From Todiramphus chloris collaris (taxonomy: Eukaryota; Chordata; Aves; Coraciiformes; Alcedinidae), in assembly GCA_025345505.1 (NCBI GenBank), contig JANVCC010000011.1:6574767-6638766 (forward strand): a stretch of DNA of 64,000 nt, given 5' to 3'. The notes beneath the pieces are model-generated. The model searched no databases and had not been told where the DNA came from. It was given only the letters and a program-made list of their open reading frames with translations. This document shows positions 24,731-37,057 of this stretch, piece by piece; position 1 is the stretch's first letter, and each line of letters opens with the position of its first letter. A program made the position numbers and the translations under genes.

Positions 24731-27371
24731 TGGGTGAACTGGGGGGGTCAACCTCACCTGCCCACTCCACCTCCCAAATCACTTCTCTCTCTTCCTTGCT
24801 CCCTCCTTGCCTTTCTCCTCTCCCGTGCCCCCACTTTCTGTGTCTCTTTCATTCTGGCATTTAATCTCATTGTTGCGCTGTTTGTTTTATAGTATTGGCT
24901 CATCTTCCAGCTCCCCTTTGGGGTCGTTATCACATGTCATTAGTACTGGAGCCTAATGAAGGGGATCAGACATAACTCTAGGGTATGTCTGAACCATTTA
25001 GTGTTTCTAAGCTCAAAGATCTGCAGAGGAAGTTTATTTCTATGCTTCCTGGGAAGATAAATTTGAATGTTGGGTTGTTTAGGGTACAAGTAATAGAACT
25101 GAAATGCCTCCAGAGGGGAGCAGTGCCCTCTGGGTTTTGAAGCATCCCAGGGATAATTATCCAGTGCTGGGGAGGTCTTGTTAGTCTTGAAATATCATGT
25201 TTTTCCTCATGTTGGCTAGCGTGAAAGCTTGAAACTGTATATTAACATTTAGCCTTCATTGTAAGAACACTGTCAGTGTGTTCTTAATCCTGTTGTTATC
25301 CACTCCCACTCCCAGGAAGCCAGGCATGGAGATACGAAGTGATTACACAATGTAACAACCCCAGAAAAAATGAAAAAGGGCATTTTTTTGAGGCCGCTCT
25401 TCAAGGTCCCACTCTTTCAGTGTATTAAGAGATAGGAGCAAGGCAAGGTTAGAGCATCCCCCGGACAGCTCCAGCAGCTGCTGTTTGGGGGCACTTTGCA
25501 GGGAACTGTAGCTCCAGCTTAGCAAAGCAGCAGTGAGGCAAGTGCCACATTGAGTCACTGGCCCAGGCAAAGTGACATGTCTGCAGAGTGACTCAGCTAT
25601 GTCCCTGCTAACCATCTACTGATGTGATGCAGATCATTAGTCACTAATTGGTGTCATTACCCTGTTTTTAGGCTGCTGGAAAGGCCAAGGATCACAGAGA
25701 TGTGAAGCAGATGAGTCAGTCTTCCACCTCTTTTGCCCTTAGGTCCACCAGGTTCTTGGTGGTACTTGGAGAGCTGTTTCTGTGTGACCTGCTGGGCAGA
25801 CCCGTGCTGCCTCACTTTCATGTTGTACTCTTTGACTGTTCTAACTGCCTATCACAGTTGTATGGTGGGACTAAGGTCTGCAGTTGGGGCCTTCTGGTGT
25901 GTGGCAACACACTGTGCCAAGGAAAGCCTTTTGGAGACAGTGGGAAAGGGCACTCTGCCTTTGGGATAAGTGTGAGAAGCTTGTTTCACCTGTGCTCCAT
26001 TGGCTCCCTTTGTCTGTAACAACCCTCTAAGCCATCTGGGGCTTTACTGAGGATAGCAATTTTATAATACTTTTTTTCTTTTAATCCACCCATCTCTTAC
26101 ACTTCCCATCTTTATCTCTAGCTCCTCATCCAGTGCCTAATCTGTAGGCACTGATGGGTTGGGCACAAATGCTTAGGTATTGCCTTGCCTAGTATCTCAA
26201 CTGGTGGCTTGTAAATCTGTCTCTTTACTGATGTCTTCTATGCCATTACCCCAGACTAGTCTTGCGGGCAGGTCTTTGATGCCACGTGTAATACCTGGAT
26301 TCTCACGGACGTAGCTGGGTTTGGTCACCCCCTGTCTTCTGCCTTGTCCGTAGGCTTTTCTGTCTGCCTGAAATCTCCAGCGGAGTCTCTCATGGCAGTT
26401 GTTGCTTTTCTCAAGGGTTACAGACGCATTCTCTGGTCACAGCATCGGTGGCACCTTTGGCTTCACTGGAGGTGGACGTGTGGATGCTCATGCCTTGCTA
26501 AATTTCAGCAGACTCTACATTTATCTGTTCAGTCTTCACCATATTTCGAGTGGCTTAAAGAAGCCCTGTAGGCCCTTGCATGTGTAGGCAACCCTGCCCA
26601 TCTACTGTGACATTGCTGAAGCTTCAATCTCTGCATCCTTCCAAGGAGGTTGGGCTTGGCAGGGGGAGGAATGTGTGCTGTGTATTTTCTCTGTTCGCCC
26701 CCCATTTGAGCTTTAAACCAAGCGAGCTATCCTCGGAAAACTAAAGAGAATTATCACAGTAGGAGCAATATTCCTAATAGCATCTATTATTTCTACGTTT
26801 TTAAAATCTCTCTTAATGCACTTCAGCCAAACTGTTACCTGCCACTGTTACCTCGCTACAGTTTTAGCAAATGCATTCTTTCTGTCTTTATGACAAATGC
26901 TGCTGCTTTTAATTTAAAATTAATTTCCCCATCTGTCCTACCCTCATGTGTGCCCCAGCCCTGCTCTGTGGGTACCCAGCATCTGCCTGTAAGAGCTCAC
27001 AGGGAGTTTCTGGGTATTGCCCTGACACAAATAAATTACACGATCCCCTCAAATAATGTGGCAAAGTTCATGCTGTCCAAACTTTGGAGCTGATGTAGTT
27101 AAAAGTGAAATGTTCGGGTAAACCTCAGGCACAGAGTCTCAGGCTTGTGGAGCATTGCTTGGAAAGCTGAAAACCAGCATCTCTAATATGTAGGCAGCCA
27201 GGTGAGATGGTGTGAAATCCGAAATGTGGCCAAGGGTTTCACAGCAGTTGATATTGGACTACGTGGATGCCCCTGCTCAAAGTGGGAAGGGCTCTTCTCC
27301 CTTATCTGAGGAGCCAAGCACGCGCCAGGAGACCTTTGTTCTGAATATTTGGAGGAATAAAGTTCAGCAGG

Positions 27372-27379
27372 TATAAAAG
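27372..27379 (+). promoter_or_regulatory. TATA-like box just upstream of the RAB30 start exon
   Basis: TATAAAAG lies 72 bases before the RAB30 ATG. A start 30 bases downstream would fall near 27,402, giving a 5' UTR of about 40 bases that skips the acceptor. It may be chance in an intron end, or an alternative promoter. Only the motif is seen. Confidence 0.25.
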
Positions 27380-27443
27380 GGCATTTCCCCACAGCCTTGG
27401 TTCACATCGTGTCGTGCTCTCTGTCTCTCTCGCAGCTGCGTAA

Positions 27444-27536
27444 ATGAGTATGGAAGATTATGATTTCCTCTTCAAGATTGTTTTAATCGGCAACGCCGGT
27501 GTGGGGAAGACCTGCTTAGTCCGTCGCTTCACTCAG
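27444..27536 (+). CDS. RAB30: RAB30 coding exon 1
   Basis: Encodes residues 1-31, starting [14 protein letters not shown] and carrying the P-loop, and ends in phase 0 at the donor CAG|gtaagg. The exon itself probably begins at 27,436, after the acceptor ctctctcgcag, which gives 8 bases of 5' UTR. Confidence 0.97.
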
Positions 27537-30500
27537 GTAAGGCTGGCTACCTCTTGGACATGGGGTGTTGGGGTGGGGACAGCACTGTGAGAAGAACGTG
27601 GAGCCTGTGGCTCTGCACTAAGGGTTTTGCCAGCATTGCAGCTTCAAAGCATTTTGTTGTCTACAGTCTTGGTGCATGTGTCGTGTATAGCAACATACTG
27701 ACAGAAGTAGCATATCTTATATCTAATGCTCCACTTGGCCCTGTTGGGGACCTTGTGCTAGAGAAAGCTCATCCTTCTCTGAAGATGGATAGTCCTCTCT
27801 GAAAGCTGCTGGGGACAACTCCTCCTGATTTGGAGGTGCTCTGGACTGGTTGTAAGGACCAGCATGTCTCCTGATGTGCTTCAATGAGCCTTCTCTTCCC
27901 CATTCCTCTCTGTATGAAGCTCTCCCTGTTATTTGTCATTAGTAGATAATTAAATAATCTGAGTCCTGGCTGTCAGTCGATTGTCTCCTGTTAAACACCA
28001 GACTTTTTTTCTGTCAGTAACAAGGAGGGGACCATGTTTCTGTGATTGGCATCAAGAGGTTTTGCATTATGCACAATAAAAAATAAGTTGTGGAATTTTT
28101 GTTGCTCTTTCCACTGGGGATTGTCAGCGATTTCCTCCCTTGCTGTTAACTTTAGTTTTAAAGCTGTGGTGATACTAAAGTACTCTCCAACTCCATGTGA
28201 CAGCCAGTGGCAATAAAGCTAGTCAGCCCCAAAGGCTTAAACACAAAAATGTGCGGCGGCTGCTGCTGCTTGAGATTCATCAGCACAGCTGCTATAGGGA
28301 ATGGATGTGCCCCAAAATTAACGTGACTTTGTAAACCTAGATACCAGAAATCAAAATGCTCTGTTTATTTTGTTGGTTGTTGGTGGGTTGTTTTGTTTTC
28401 GGGTTTTTTTTTCCTTTTGTTTTGCTGTTGCTCTTTTCCAATGGTGCTGCAATGAAATACAACCAGCATTGTGCTGGCTCTTGCCATTGCTGTGGCACTG
28501 GCAGTGGCTGGCTCTGTGCTTTGCTCCTGAAATGCTGTGCAGGGATGTGACCTCAGTGCTGGGAGCTGCCAGAAATGCCTTTCCATGGCATGTGGTGGAG
28601 GAGAGAGGGAAGGCGTGTGGCTTCAGGGGCAAAGGCATCTCATCCCATGTGGGCTCTCACGTCTCAGGGCATTGGAAAGTGGGATAGAGGGTCCTCATTT
28701 ACTCTTCCCTTGCCTCTTCCAACTGCACAGAAGCAGAAGTGCTTTACTCCTCTTGTTTTCCCCTGTATGCATCCTTCTTTTCTTCTCCTGTTTTCTTACT
28801 TCTGAATCCAACTTGCTACATAATTAGAGGTGTGTGGGCAGGGAAAACACTGTGGGGTTGAATTATGGTAACCTTTGTGCTGGGGAAATGTCACCTTTTC
28901 CTCTCTAAATGTGATGGAAATAAGTGTATGGGGAAGGGAACAAGACAGGAGTAGTTTTTAGGACAAAAGGGTGGCACCGTTTGTTCCCAGAGTGAGTTTT
29001 GTCTAGCTACAGAAATGTATTTAATGAAACTCTTGTTTTCTTTCAGGGGCTTTTCCCACCAGGTCAAGGAGCCACGATTGGGGTTGACTTCATGATTAAA
29101 ACTGTGGAGATAAACGGTGAAAAAGTAAAGGTAGGAGCCTGATGTTTTTAAGTGTAAACTTGTGTGGCAGCACCACAGCTGAGGTTTCTTGCTGTAGCCC
29201 TCCAGCTGCTGGAAGGCTCATGAGGAAACACAGCATGGCTGAGGCGATGCTGGGTCTAACAATCTTTGTGCCCTTCTCCACAATTACAATCAGGTTCACA
29301 ACAGTGAACCTACTCTAAGGGAGAAAATGGAAAAGGGAGATCTTGCAAAACTCTGTCCTTGCTTAGGAGACACTAAGATCATGCCTGTTTGGAGTTGAGG
29401 AGGTGCAAAGAAGTTATTCAGTGCAGCCTCTGCTCACAGCGTTCCTGGTAAGCAGAAATCTGTTGCATTCCCACTGGGATATGTTTGATGAAGGTCTTCT
29501 GTGAGTTCCCAAGACAGCTGTTGTGGAGAGCAGGCTTCTGGACTTGTGTGACTCCACACAGAAAAGGCTCATCTTCTGCTTCTTCTGACTTACGGATATG
29601 GGAGAAGCGGAGATGGTCACGATACTGATGCTTCAGTCAACGCATTGAATTGAGAAGGGCAATGTCCTCCATATTAACTCCTTTACTCTCCAGAGAGGTT
29701 TGTTGCAGCCAAACTGCTGCTGGGGAACTGTCCTTGTCCGGTGCTATCTCCCAAACTGAGCCTGAACAGCACTTGGCAGAGAGCTATTTTGCCTGGGCCA
29801 AAACACACCAGGGACCAATGTCACATTTAATGGGATCCATGGTTAGGTTTCAGTATTCAGAGATATTAGCTGATGCCGCTTTGTTCGTTAGTAGAAATTT
29901 TGGTAGAGCTACTGTGGTATCCCAGAGGTGGGAGAAGAGTATGGTTATCTGAGCCTCTAAGGTCAAGGTATCCAGGATCCCTAAGCTGCTCCTGGAATTA
30001 TTCTGCCTACACGAAATCTAGGGCCATCTAAGTGAAAAGCACTGTTGTGTTTTTCCCTGTGCTGCCTTCATCAAATATAGTAGAGAGCAAATGAGAGAGT
30101 GACAGTAGTGTGACAGCAGCTGGATGTGACATTGCGATCCGTTTTTAAGCTTCTGTAAGTGGTGGGATGGAAAAAGTCAGCGGACTTGCGCAGATTTTCA
30201 GTGCTGGGGTTTTTTAACCTGTATTTCAGCATGGAGAGGTTTTAAAAAAGAAAATCGGGTGATGTATTCCTAAGCTTAGGACAGACTTTAATAGCCATGA
30301 TGAAGTCAGCAGGCTGCCAGCCCACTGTGTGAGGAGCTGTACAAACCTATGGAAAGTGATGGTCCTTGACCAGAAGACCTTCCAGCCTGAGGAGGTGAAG
30401 GACAAGAGGTGTAATTACCTTCCCCTGATAAAGACTGAGTTAATATTCAGCAATTTGCTGTGTAAGTGGGACAGAGCAGCAGGCAGCAAAGCGTTGAGGA

Positions 30501-33500
30501 TCACGTGTAGCCCCTGTGGTGTTGGTACTTAGTTCAGTGGTTGTGATGCTCAGTAGCAGGCATCTGGCATAGTAGGGTCAACCAGGACATGGATGATGCT
30601 TGTCCAGGCTCCTCTGACAGCAGAAATGCTTCTTTCAGCCAAAACCAGCCCCAGTGGAGCAGCTCAGAGGATCTAAGCTGATAAATGGCTTAAGTACTGC
30701 ACGATGGAGTAATTTTTTTTTTTTGCCTTATATACCTGGCCTAAAGCTGTCTCAAGATTGTCCTGGTCGGTGGAGGAAGAAAAGCAGTCTTGAGGAAGAT
30801 GAATTCTATCCAGTTCAGATATCTCTCCTTTGCAGTCATCTGGTTCCCTGTCAAGTACAGAGGCAGCCTTAAGAACATTGCTTTTATCTGAGGTCTGGTT
30901 TTTGAACAGATCAACTCACCCTAGGGATTTGTCTGCTTTTGAATTGTTGCTCCCATGACATAATCCTGTTTTAAGACTATCTTGGACTGAGGATGCAAAC
31001 TCCTTAAAAGAATGTTGTGAGTAGTTGTGCCAACGTGGACTATCTCAGGGTGGTAAGCCCCTGCTGCCCTGCAAAGATCTGATGAACGCCCAAGCGTCCA
31101 CCAAACCAGTTCCATCACCTTGGGGCTGGCTTGTGTTTCACAGAGCTTTAGCAAGTGGTGGCTGGTATAGCAGCTATATTTCATAGAGCAAATAAGTTGT
31201 TAAATTGAAATCCTTCTCCTGATCCCCCTAGTGAAGTAAATTGGAGTTGCTGGAGCTCAGCCACAATGACCAAGCTTGGGAGGAAGCTTAGTAAGATATC
31301 TTTGGGCATTTGGATGAGCCTTCTGGAATATGGAACGCAAATGGATTTCTTTCAGGGAGTTAACTTGTAGCTGAAACTTTCTGAGTAAGCACTGCTCGTA
31401 AGAATAAACACTTAATGAGCAGGAAAAGCAGGAATGTGTCAGAACACAGAGCAATAAAAATGACATCTCGCTCAGAAGAGTCACTTTTCTGTCTGTTAGC
31501 TCATTTAGCGGTGCCCAAGCCATCACTACCCTTCTGTGCTGGGCAGCAACTCCTGCGTGTCTGCTGGGATCCAGGGTGAGAGAGCAGAGCTGTTTAATGA
31601 AAAGGTTTTCAGACTTGAAAATAAATTACATATTTCTGAAGAAAAAAATGCTTTCCTGCTTTCAAAATTACATTTGAAAGTCAGTGGATCGGGGCTTGCT
31701 AGCATGAAAGCTGTGTGCAAGCTACATAAGAAATGAGTGACTACTAAAGCTCCCCAACAGATGAGCTGAGACAGCTGAGGGGTCTTTTGATCTGCCCGGC
31801 CTTTCCTAATAAAACACAAAATACGTACAACATGAAAAGGCTACACAAATTCAAGCTGAGTAGATAGCAGTTATCATGCTGGTCAAAGCTCAGCATCCTC
31901 AGTGCTGCAGAGGGCTTTGCTATATGGACCTGTGACCTTATTGTACTTGGTGGAAGTGTTCATATGCATAAAGCTAAATGTATGTGCAGATGTTGGGAGA
32001 GCAGAAAGCATCAGCTGGCTCTAAGAAAATAAACTTCTGTATTTTTTGCAGACTGAGTAAGGCACTGTCCATTGGTTCCTCTGGAAAAAAAAAAAATGGT
32101 ACAAGTAAAATGGTTGCTGTGCAATACTATATTTGGCAGAAATAATCAGTGAGGTGAGGTAAGATGTGCATTTTGTGTGTAGGAAAAGTTTATCAGTGGC
32201 TGTAAGGTCAGGGGCACTTCCCTGCCTTTTGCACTCAGCTCACACGTAGACTCATGGCTGCAGATGGTAAGAAACCCTCTTCCCCAGGGCAATCCCTTTT
32301 GCTTTCCGTGTCTGTTATATTAAAGTCGTGGAAGAATGTATTCATGTCAAGTTTCTATCAGCTTGGAGATATTTTCAATAAATGTGAAATATATATAAGC
32401 TGGAGTTAACTAGTAGACCAGTCAGTAAATGTTTTTCCAGGGAAACAGCCAAGCAACAACAAAATTATCTGTATTTTTCCATCTGGTAGAGTTTGGAGAC
32501 TGGTCTGTTTTAACGGGGACTCGTTTGTTATCTGAATTTCATGTACAAGTAATATCACTTGTGGTTTTGTGTGTCACTTAATTGCCAGTGCTAGGTTCAG
32601 CCATTTCAATACAGCTATGCCAAGAGATTAAGCACAAAGGTGCCCAGGAGCTGTGAGCCAGCCACAGATTTATTTCTCTGAAAAAAATCCCACTTTTTCA
32701 AAATCATACCCCACTTCTGAAAGCTGCTACTGGGAGCTTTCTTTTCAAACTATCATATTTATAGTGAGTAGCTGGCATAGTTCAACTTTGGAATGGGGCA
32801 AGAAAAAGGCTTTCTCTGTTACAGGATGCTGAATATATGGAAAAATTTTCTAATACTTAACCTTTTTCTTCACAAAGTACACAGGAGATTCTGGCTGGAA
32901 ATCACTGTTTCACATAACTAATTCCAGGGAGGGGTGCTTTAAAAAAACCCCAAAACATAAAAACTGAAGCAGAGAAGTACTCTTTTATGTTTAAATGTTT
33001 TAATTTTGGATGTTTGGTTTTTTGACCGCCTTTTTGAAGAACTGAGGTTTTGATGACGCATCAGATGGTCAAATTAGAAAAACCAGTATGAGTTTAGTTT
33101 GTATTGGGAAATGTGTGTTGTCTTCCTGGGCCCATAGGTTTTGGCAGACGCTCATGACCTCTTTGATATAGTTAAGGACATGTCAACTAGTTCTGCATGT
33201 TGGGAAGGCAGTCCTTGTATCAGCCTTCAACTGAGCTCTCTGTTCAATCCTGTGGTTTCAAGCCACCAGTGTGTCATCTTAGGATAACTATAACTAGCTT
33301 TGGGAGCTTGAGGAGAGGCTTTTATTATTTATTGTTTCTTCTTGGGATGGATGCTGCTGTTGGTTGGACTTCAGGGGCAGGAGAAGTGACTTTCTCCCGC
33401 CTGCATTGTAACTGCAAGCCAGCAGCAATGTCCACAGCAGAGGTTGATGCTGGCAGTCACACGAAAGCCTGCAGACCTGTGGCTTCCAGGGGAAGTCAGC

Positions 33501-36312
33501 CACCGTGCCAGCTGACTTTGTGCATTGCATTTCAATCCACAAGTGCAGGAACAGAAACAAAAGATACTGGGGGAGGGGAAGCCCAAGGGGAGAAGAGCTA
33601 AGTGCTTTCCCAGCATTGGCTCTACCCTGAAGGAGTTTTTTTAAGTCAAGAGTGCTGCTATCAAATAAAAAAAAGTTAATTTTTTTTTTACACTTTTTTT
33701 TTTTCTCCACTTTTCCTTGTTATGCCAAAAGCTGCAGATCTGGGACACGGCAGGGCAAGAGCGATTCCGATCCATCACGCAGAGTTACTATCGCAGTGCT
33801 AACGCGTTAATCTTGACCTACGACATCACCTGCGAAGAATCCTTCCGGTGCCTCCCCGAGTGGCTGCGAGAAATCGAGCAGTATGCCAGCAATAAGGTCA
33901 TAACCGTGCTAGTGGGTAAGCGACCATCGTCCCTCGTGGGGTGATGCTATGAGGGGGTGAGCTGTGCTTGTCGAGGGGTTGGTAATGGATGGAGGTGTTA
34001 GCAGGGGGGCAAAAAAAAAAAAAAGCATCTGTGTGAATTGGTGGTGCAGGATGTTCAAACTGGTGCAGCAGATCATGTTGCCAACAAGAGTTGCAACGGC
34101 AGGTAGGTGCAGCCGGTGCCTTAAATGCAGTGCTTGGACCATTTTTTCTGTAGATAACCCCAAGGTGCTGATGAACAAGGTTCAGGATACCACAGGCACT
34201 TCTCAAAGTGTGGTCCTGTCTCAGGCCTAAGTCTATTGTACGCAGAGGTGGATACTTCTCACCAGTTGGTCCCGTATGGAACTAAAGTGTTGATGGTGCA
34301 GCTACCAAGAGAGCTAAGAATAGAGCAGTTTCCCTGTGACTCCAGCCTAGGATGTCTACAAATACATAAGGTCTGCTCAAGTTGGGGTTGCCTCTGTGTT
34401 GCTGTACCCCATAGGACAGCCAGAGTCTTGTCTTGAGTGGGTCAGGATCTGGAAACCAGATCAGGATGTGATGGCTGTGTGGATCAGTGCATTCATTGGT
34501 GGGATGAAGCTGGAAAACTGGATATTTTTTGCATGGATTTTATGGAAACTAAAAATAAACAACTGAATGCTGTATCAATCTGGACATCTTCAACTCGAGC
34601 TAAAGCAGACCTCAGGCCATCTGTCTGCTAGAAGCACGGTGAAGGTTATTTTGCCTAGCTGTGCTTTTTCATGCTCTGCTTTCAACATCTGATAGTCAAG
34701 ACTTGGCTTTTAAAGGCCCAAGAATATATAAAGAGCAATGGAAAAATAACTTGGGGAAAGACAGAAAGTTTCATGCTGCAGTGTTGGTACCACCTTTAAG
34801 GGTTTGGTGCTTAAAAGAAAAAAAAAAAAATCTTGAGGATTGTACAATGTGTTTAAGGTGGCTTTAACAATCTTTTGAGCTTCCCATGCCTCAGTGGTAT
34901 TTCAAGTGACCCCTGGGATTTACAGAGCTTCCATAGGAAAAACTCGTTATACTCCATGAGAAGGGTATGACATGTACAAATGGTGCAGAAATAATTAATA
35001 TATGACTACCAAATGTATAAGTGACCTTTTTTTAGGAAGGATAAGGTAATTTTCAACATCTACAGGAAAAAAAAGATGAATGTTAGCAGCCATACCATGC
35101 ACTTTGAAGATGGTGACACCCGTAAACATCTTGTGTTGAGGGATACTTTGTTTAGAAAGGTAACTTCAGTGTATACCGGAGGTCCAAGAAATTGCTTTAT
35201 CAGGAAGGAAAGGGGATCTCAGATGAGAGGAGGGCAATGAGATGTGGCTTGTCAGTGGAAGTGCATTTTTTTCCTCCCACTTCTTGTCACAAAATTGCTG
35301 ATAGAAACAAGGCCTGGAGACGTGTCCTCCTGAACCTGTCAGCTCCCTGGGCACAGCCCCCTGTTACTGCAGGTCCTAGTCTAATTAATCTTACAATGAA
35401 GGTAACAATGGCAGAAACATCAAGTTTGAAGTGAAGTGGCTGGTAATAGGTTATAATCATATCAGATGCTTGCTTGAGGCTTTAATCAACTCTCTGCTAA
35501 ATTGAGCTCTCTGAAGGAAGGGGCTGGTTTTCTGTTCCACCTTGCTCTGCAAGTGCCTCCCAAGCCTATCCCGCTTCCAGCTTCCACAGCCAAATCCTTC
35601 ACAGAAATACTGAAATAGGAAAACTGCCTTCCATGCCAGGCTTCTTTTAAAGCTTGTAATGACATGAGAAATACCACATTTAGTGTCTCATATGCTATAA
35701 TTGACATTTTAAGTGCTCCTCAGAGCAAGAACAGGAGAATTTTCAGTAGATATTAAAATGGAAATCCCTTAATGTTGGTTGATAGCAGCAAACAGATGCA
35801 CCAGTGTTAAATTAAAGATAACTGACGTGGATGTTCACAGGGCATATTCCATTAAATGAGCTGATATTAAATGAACTTGGTCACATGTATCAGGGAATCC
35901 ATTATGTGGAGGGGAGAGCAAGCACTACAAGTTTCTCATCAAAGCTACTGTCCATACATACATACATACGACACCAGACTCCTCTTTATCCCTTTTCAAC
36001 CTCTGTTTCTCTTGTTTGCAAGTCAAATTAATTCCTTTTCTAAACTATGTTATCAATGCAGGTAATAAGATTGATTTAGCCGATAAGAGAGAAGTCTCCC
36101 AGCAAAGAGCTGCAGAGTTTTCTGAAGCACAGGACATGTACTATCTGGAAACCTCTGCAAAAGAATCGGATAATGTGGAAAAACTCTTCCTGGACTTGGC
36201 CTGTCGGTTGATCAGCGAAGCACGACAGAACGCCCTCGTGAACAATGTCTCATCCCCCTTACCAGGAGAGGGGAAAAGTATCAGCTACTTGACTTGCTGT
36301 AATTTTAATTAA
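27444..36312 (+). CDS. RAB30: RAB30, Golgi small GTPase (gene span, 4 coding exons)
   Basis: Coding exons are 27,444-27,536, 29,047-29,130, 33,732-33,915 and 36,062-36,312; joined they give 203 residues, the length of mammalian RAB30, with near-identical sequence as I remember it. All Rab signatures are visible: P-loop GNAGVGKT (residues 16-23), switch I with Thr41 in ATIGVDF, WDTAGQE (63-69), NKID (122-125), ETSAK (150-154) and a C-terminal CCNFN whose two cysteines are the expected geranylgeranylation sites. RAB30 is a Golgi-resident Rab needed for normal Golgi structure and implicated in autophagy of intracellular bacteria (family knowledge). Every intron is GT-AG. The start is the first ATG after a pyrimidine-rich acceptor (AG at 27,434-27,435), so at least one non-coding 5' exon is expected upstream. 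No damage is seen; purifying selection is evident from the near-identity. It converges on DDIAS. Confidence 0.98.
27537..29046 (+). other. RAB30: RAB30 intron 1 (between coding exons)
   Basis: Non-coding, bounded by GT and AG. It holds a G/T-rich low-complexity stretch (about 28,360-28,432) and no recognisable transposon. Confidence 0.9.
28360..28432 (+). repeat. G/T-rich low-complexity tract in RAB30 intron 1
   Basis: Irregular GTTT and GGTTG units and T runs in some 70 bases. Confidence 0.75.
29047..29130 (+). CDS. RAB30: RAB30 coding exon 2
   Basis: Encodes residues 32-59 ([18 protein letters not shown] and following), including switch I. Acceptor tttctttcag and donor AAG|gtagga keep phase 0 on both sides. 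Confidence 0.97.
29131..33731 (+). other. RAB30: RAB30 intron 2
   Basis: A 4.6-kb GT-AG intron. Long T runs precede the acceptor. No transposon, exon or RNA gene was recognised; the short open frames inside are unsupported. Confidence 0.9.
33732..33915 (+). CDS. RAB30: RAB30 coding exon 3
   Basis: Encodes residues 60-120 ([12 protein letters not shown] and following), including switch II, and the first base of the Gly121 codon. The acceptor AG (33,730-33,731) follows two long T tracts and is the one that keeps the frame; donor G|gtaagc at 33,916. Confidence 0.97.
33916..36061 (+). other. RAB30: RAB30 intron 3
   Basis: A 2.1-kb GT-AG intron with a short CATA microsatellite (about 35,955-35,970). 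Nothing else was recognised. Confidence 0.9.
36062..36312 (+). CDS. RAB30: RAB30 coding exon 4 (terminal)
   Basis: Begins with the last two bases of the Gly121 codon, then NKID, the SAK motif and the C-terminal hypervariable tail ending CCNFN and TAA at 36,310-36,312. The acceptor is tatcaatgcag. Confidence 0.97.
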
Positions 36313-37051
36313 AGAGCTGGCATGTGATTTCCCCTTCCGCCACGGGCCAAGAAGATTTTGGTTTTTTTCTGGGATTTACCTACTCAAAGGGAATTCCTGT
36401 CATTTTGACCCATCTGACTTACCCGGAGTCAGGTTGCAGACTTGAAAGCGTGGTAGGCTGACAGCTCCAGCTGCATGGCAACATAGCAGGATAGAACATG
36501 GTTTAAATTCGTTTTTCTTGCACTCTCTGGAGCGGCTTAGGAAAAATGCTCCATGTACTGCAGTGTTTCCTTCTATGGCAGACTAGAGCAACCTCTCCTG
36601 AAGAAGATACTGAAGAGATGAAAATCTCACAAAACAATGTGTTTGATCCTTTTTAAAATTAAAAAAAAAACAAAACAAAAACAACAGGAGAAAACAAACC
36701 CAATGAACACTGACCCTGGACTACACTGGCAATCTTCTGGGCTGCCAGCGAGTGGGCTCTAAGGACATGTACATACGTCTGCCCATGCGTCTTCATGGAG
36801 GACTGGTGTTTGAAGTAGTGTTATGTCTCATCTACAGGCACTTTCATGAACGTGGAATTAAAAAAGACAAGTTACATACATCAACATCTTCAAGATTTAA
36901 GATGATGTGGATACAGCTCAGTTGCTCCCTTTGGTGCTAGCAGTTCAGCAAATATTCCATAGACCAAACGTAGTCTTATGATGTTACTGTCCTCTGAATG
37001 TGTAACTTAAACTGGTTAGGAAAAAAAACACTAATAAGCACTGTTCATGAA

Positions 37052-37057
37052 AATAAA
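37052..37057 (+). terminator. RAB30: Candidate proximal RAB30 poly(A) signal
   Basis: AATAAA about 740 bases after the stop codon, with a second AATAAA at 37,161-37,166. The downstream sequence between them includes the T-rich tgttacctctttttc. Either could make a short 3' UTR form. Confidence 0.4.

Larger units (their letters stand above)
22358..27435. other. Non-coding DNA immediately upstream of the RAB30 start exon
   Basis: No coding exon or transposon was recognised. It includes an A/C-rich tract (24,384-24,424), a TTTA repeat (24,461-24,475), a relatively CpG-rich island-like stretch (about 24,500-24,730) and, at its end, the acceptor used by the RAB30 start exon. Confidence 0.55.

Noticed and set aside
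31526-31819. Open frames on both strands in RAB30 intron 2 suggesting a nested gene
   Set aside because: Short, no similarity, no promoter or poly(A) pairing.
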